Below, piece by piece: positions 62,589 through 64,000 of a stretch of 64,000 nt of DNA. Numbering within the stretch: position 1 is the first letter of the stretch; each line of letters opens with the position of its first letter. The translations under genes and the position numbers were made by a program. Below the pieces are notes generated by a model. The model ran no database searches. It was given only the letters and a program-made list of their open reading frames with translations, and was not told where the DNA came from. Origin of the DNA: Phycisphaerales bacterium UBA5793 (lineage in GTDB: Bacteria; Planctomycetota; Phycisphaerae; Phycisphaerales; UBA5793); NCBI GenBank assembly GCA_002418285.1, contig DIDT01000065.1:1-64000 (forward strand). Direction: 5' to 3'.

Positions 62589-62645
62589 CGGAGTCCTGAG
62601 ATATGGTGACAACACCCAATCGTCAAGTTGATTCCTCAGTACATA

Positions 62646-63791
62646 CTAAAGCGGTCGCTTCAGGGGTCGCAGCTGCTGAGCATCCCCCGCACGCGCACGA
62701 ATCAAATGCGCCTCGAGCCAGCCGCGTGCTTTGTCAGGATGCTCGTGCGAATACAGGATCGCCTCGTGATCGACATTGTTAATCCGATCGTTCGCGGCTC
62801 GGATCGCATCCATCGAGTTGCGCAAACCAATCTCGACGGGCATGCGCTCGGGGTTGATGTCAATGCCGAAATAGCCGGTATAGCCGTGCATCTTCATCGT
62901 GTACAGCAATGCCTCGGTCTGCTCGGGTGAGAGTACACTGACGTTGAGATCCTGGTCATAGTTGCCCAACGGTTGGCTGTTCCAGTGGCTGTGCGCCAGC
63001 CGCCCTTCGCTCAGCGGCCAACTGAACGCATAGGCGAGATCTTCAAAGCCCATGAGTACGTGGCCGACTTCGGGGTTCATGCACACGAGTTTGTGACCCT
63101 CGCCGAGCAGTCGGCGATTCTCACTTGCCTTGAGCATCGACTCGACCTGTTGACCGAGCAGCACGCCCTCGGGTGTCGTGCCAAAGAGAATGCGGCCGCG
63201 CGGCTCATAGGGCTTGGGCTCGAACGCAATGCGCACGCCCGGCTCGGCATCCATCGCCTCGGCCAGTCCTTCCGCAAATCGATCGCGCATCGCGGCAAAG
63301 TTCACGCCGAATGGATTCTCATACCCGTCGATACCCGGCCACACCACGGCGAAGTCCGTATCAAGTTGACGATTCATCCGCAGCGCGCCCTTGGTGCGCT
63401 CGATCGCATTTCGACGCGGTTCCTTGAGCGGGTTTGAGAGCGAACCCCATTCAAACTGCTCATCCCAGAAGAGCAGCGGAATGACCGTCAGCAATCGAAT
63501 GCCCGTGTCGCGGCTGAACGATTCCCACAGGTCGGCGTTGTCTTCGTTGATCTCGTTGGGGTAATGCGCTTCGAGCGCGCCCAGGCCGTGGTCGGCGAGC
63601 GTCGCCGCGATGTCGAGGCGTTCCTCGATCGAGCGATCCGGCTGGTACTTGGCGTGGAAGCGGCTGTGCGCCGGCGAGAAGAACCAGATCCCCGCTGAGA
63701 ACTTAAGATCGAGTTCGAACGACTGCAGGTGCTTGAGCATCTCTGCCGGGTTGCGACGAACAGCCTGCGAACGAAGATCGAGCATGGGCAT
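62646..63791 (-). CDS. Xylose isomerase-like TIM-barrel protein
   Basis: From ATG 63791 (MPMLDLRSQAVRRN), AGGAGG upstream, 381 residues. The barrel shows metal/sugar sites typical of the xylose isomerase superfamily: FEPKPYEPRG, MNPEVGHVLMGFEDLA, HSHWNSQPLGNYDQDLN, YFGIDINPERM. Such enzymes swap aldose and ketose sugars. Together with xylB it could start xylose or a related sugar's breakdown, but several sugars are possible and it may be an epimerase. The 209 bases to the window end hold nothing recognisable. Confidence 0.75.
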   Translation of the reverse strand: MPMLDLRSQAVRRNPAEMLKHLQSFELDLKFSAGIWFFSPAHSRFHAKYQPDRSIEERLDIAATLADHGLGALEAHYPNEINEDNADLWESFSRDTGIRLLTVIPLLFWDEQFEWGSLSNPLKEPRRNAIERTKGALRMNRQLDTDFAVVWPGIDGYENPFGVNFAAMRDRFAEGLAEAMDAEPGVRIAFEPKPYEPRGRILFGTTPEGVLLGQQVESMLKASENRRLLGEGHKLVCMNPEVGHVLMGFEDLAYAFSWPLSEGRLAHSHWNSQPLGNYDQDLNVSVLSPEQTEALLYTMKMHGYTGYFGIDINPERMPVEIGLRNSMDAIRAANDRINNVDHEAILYSHEHPDKARGWLEAHLIRARAGDAQQLRPLKRPL

Positions 63792-64000
63792 AGCGGCTCC
63801 TCCTGCCGATGGCATCGCGCCATCCGAGCCGCAGTATACTGGCAGGCGGACGATCAGTCCGGCGGCGTTGTCGTCTCATTTCTAAAACTTCTCGGAACCT
63901 CTCTCCCCTGAACCATCGAATGGACCGGTGCTGGATTGGCTGATCTCTTCGGCCAACCCGTGGGGTTTACTTTTCTCTTGCGGTTTTCGCGACAATCCAT

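Overview
This window looks like a piece of a high-GC planctomycete chromosome, most likely from the class Phycisphaerae. The evidence is the gene style: a pseudopilin with an H-x9-DG tail motif, a PEP-CTERM-type sorting tail (VPAPGT plus hydrophobic stretch plus RRRR), membrane proteins with a CxxCGY...CPECG zinc ribbon, giant FG-GAP/ASPIC proteins, and a recurrent C-terminal beta domain on secreted proteins. No rRNA, tRNA, insertion sequence, prophage or CRISPR array was seen. It reads as ordinary chromosome with a strong exported-protein content.

Layout. 0-6 kb: acyltransferase carrying in-frame repeats, pseudopilin, and two tandem PQQ-type sugar dehydrogenase paralogues. 6-13 kb: EVE protein, Ada repair regulator, a 1247-residue FG-GAP/ASPIC protein, phosphomannomutase, and a DciA-like protein. 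13-19 kb: lone ABC ATPase, then an RND pump with its adaptor. 19-23 kb: two paralogous secreted propeller proteins whose last 335 bp are almost identical. 23-29 kb: clpX, a small SHOCT-like protein, an internally duplicated secreted protein, a HEAT-repeat membrane protein, and an unknown protein. 29.2-32.4 kb: ileS with a probable leader-peptide attenuator. 32.5-38.8 kb: LOG protein, hutG-hutI, coiled-coil protein, DUF3553 protein, zinc-ribbon membrane protein, alanine dehydrogenase. 39-45 kb: secreted unknown, trxB, FIST sensor, zinc-ribbon protein, ArfB-like rescue factor, outer-membrane barrel. 45-50.6 kb: two lipoproteins, a DUF4870 protein, an FG-GAP protein and a PEP-CTERM protein, the last two preceded by long leaders that start with the same 19-bp promoter-like motif. 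50.7-57.4 kb: membrane proteins, folE2, saccharopine-dehydrogenase-like protein, DUF58 protein, rarA. 57.4-63.8 kb (minus strand): diguanylate cyclase with HPt partner, xylulokinase, BNR-like secreted protein, zinc-ribbon protein, sugar-isomerase-like TIM barrel.

How the genes fit together. There is no single large operon. Small functional groups are: hutG-hutI (histidine breakdown, ATGA overlap), adaptor-RND pump, HPt-diguanylate cyclase signalling, the 45.5-46.7 kb lipoprotein pair (GTGA overlap), the dehydrogenase-like/DUF58 pair (1-nt overlap), and xylulokinase plus a xylose-isomerase-like barrel (possible pentose use).

The observations most worth following are: (1) an Ile-rich, apparently leaderless 18-residue leader peptide with mutually exclusive hairpins in front of ileS; (2) an about 100-residue C-terminal domain shared by five exported proteins of unrelated architecture, plus a decayed fragment; (3) a shared promoter-like motif with a folded leader RNA before two exported-protein genes. 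All calls are from reading the sequence alone, without database searches.
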